A DNA stretch of 64,000 nucleotides, taken from Nocardioides stalactiti. Its GTDB lineage: Bacteria > Actinomycetota > Actinomycetes > Propionibacteriales > Nocardioidaceae. Shown here in pieces: positions 63,877 to 64,000 of this stretch (its first letter is position 1; the number at the start of each line of letters is the position of its first letter). The notes beneath the pieces were generated by a model, which saw only the letters and a list, made by a program, of their open reading frames with translations, was not told the origin of the DNA and did no database searches. Where the stretch lies: NCBI RefSeq assembly GCF_014180715.1, contig NZ_JACEFC010000005.1, positions 1 through 64,000 of the forward strand. The letters are read 5' to 3'. A program made the translations under genes and the position numbers.

Positions 63877-64000
63877 ATGCAGGCACGCGTGGTCCTTGGT
63901 ACGGCCCTCCTCGTGCTCCTGTCCTCCCTCACCGCGTGCAGCGAGGAGAAGGCGGAGCTCTCGGCGGGCGACATCGTCAGGGCGCGCCAGGACGACCAGT
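63877..64000 (+). CDS. Lipoprotein, N-terminus only (cut by window edge)
   Basis: 41 codons. The signal peptide MQARVVLGTALLVLLSS ends in the lipobox LTAC, followed by SEEKAELSAGDIV. The gene continues past the window, so the family cannot be named. ATG 63868 is also in frame. A CACAAT box precedes the ATG at 63877 by seven bases. Confidence 0.75.
   Translation, partial: MQARVVLGTALLVLLSSLTACSEEKAELSAGDIVRARQDDQ

Overview
The window is high-GC DNA from an actinobacterium. The best fit is Nocardioides or a close relative (inferred). Grounds are the GTG and TTG starts, several apparently leaderless genes (TANNNT six to eight bases before the start codon), an LLM-type oxidoreductase, a DUF3073 protein, and the pairing of ppk with a MutT1-type gene as in mycobacteria. 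There is no rRNA, CRISPR array, insertion sequence or prophage. Four tRNA genes (Lys, Asp, Glu, Phe) are present.

Layout. 1-10.2 kb is a phosphate block: a partial esterase, ppk, a PhoU-like protein, a PiT transporter, a response regulator with a degenerate receiver, pstSCAB and a MutT1-type hydrolase. PHO-box-like repeats precede pstS, ppk and the PhoU-like gene. 10.2-16.6 kb holds a membrane protein, a Vsr/DUF559-like nuclease gene bracketed by two copies of one palindrome, and a copper operon (csoR, copZ, a His-rich membrane protein, copA) under a CsoR operator. 16.4-23.8 kb has a small acidic protein, a cold-shock protein, a DUF305 lipoprotein and a tight five-gene operon (sulfotransferase, DUF1214, LLM oxidoreductase, MarR, amidohydrolase). 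23.8-35.5 kb has tRNAs, a Fur/Zur repressor, a hotdog thioesterase with a KstR-like box, two NDH-2 paralogues flanking a histidine-kinase-like ATPase and a FluC pair, a metallopeptidase, a GH5 hydrolase, an orphan MCE protein and a 63-residue membrane protein.

35.6-48.7 kb is dominated by one 10.2-kb gene. It encodes a secreted 3384-residue protein: CSLREA-type region, LCAT-like lipase with a recognisable Ser-Asp-His triad, over 2000 residues of beta-rich repeats and a HYR domain. A large LuxR-type ATPase regulator lies just upstream. 48.8-57.4 kb has a GTPase, an RTX protein, a DUF1501/DUF1800 pair behind a perfect 20-bp palindrome, two unknown genes, a ketosteroid isomerase behind a second KstR-like box, a TIMP/NTR-like secreted protein, a valine/leucine dehydrogenase and DUF3073. 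57.5-64 kb has purM, purF, a beta-propeller/RTX protein, an M20 dipeptidase, a sterol-carrier-type protein and the start of a lipoprotein gene.

How it fits together. The phosphate genes form one uptake and polyphosphate-storage regulon, and the copper operon is a self-regulated export system. The KstR-like boxes, ketosteroid isomerase, thioesterase, MCE and sterol-carrier proteins point to steroid or lipid catabolism in the host. The most novel items are the giant lipase-repeat protein with its regulator and the palindrome-bracketed nuclease cassette.
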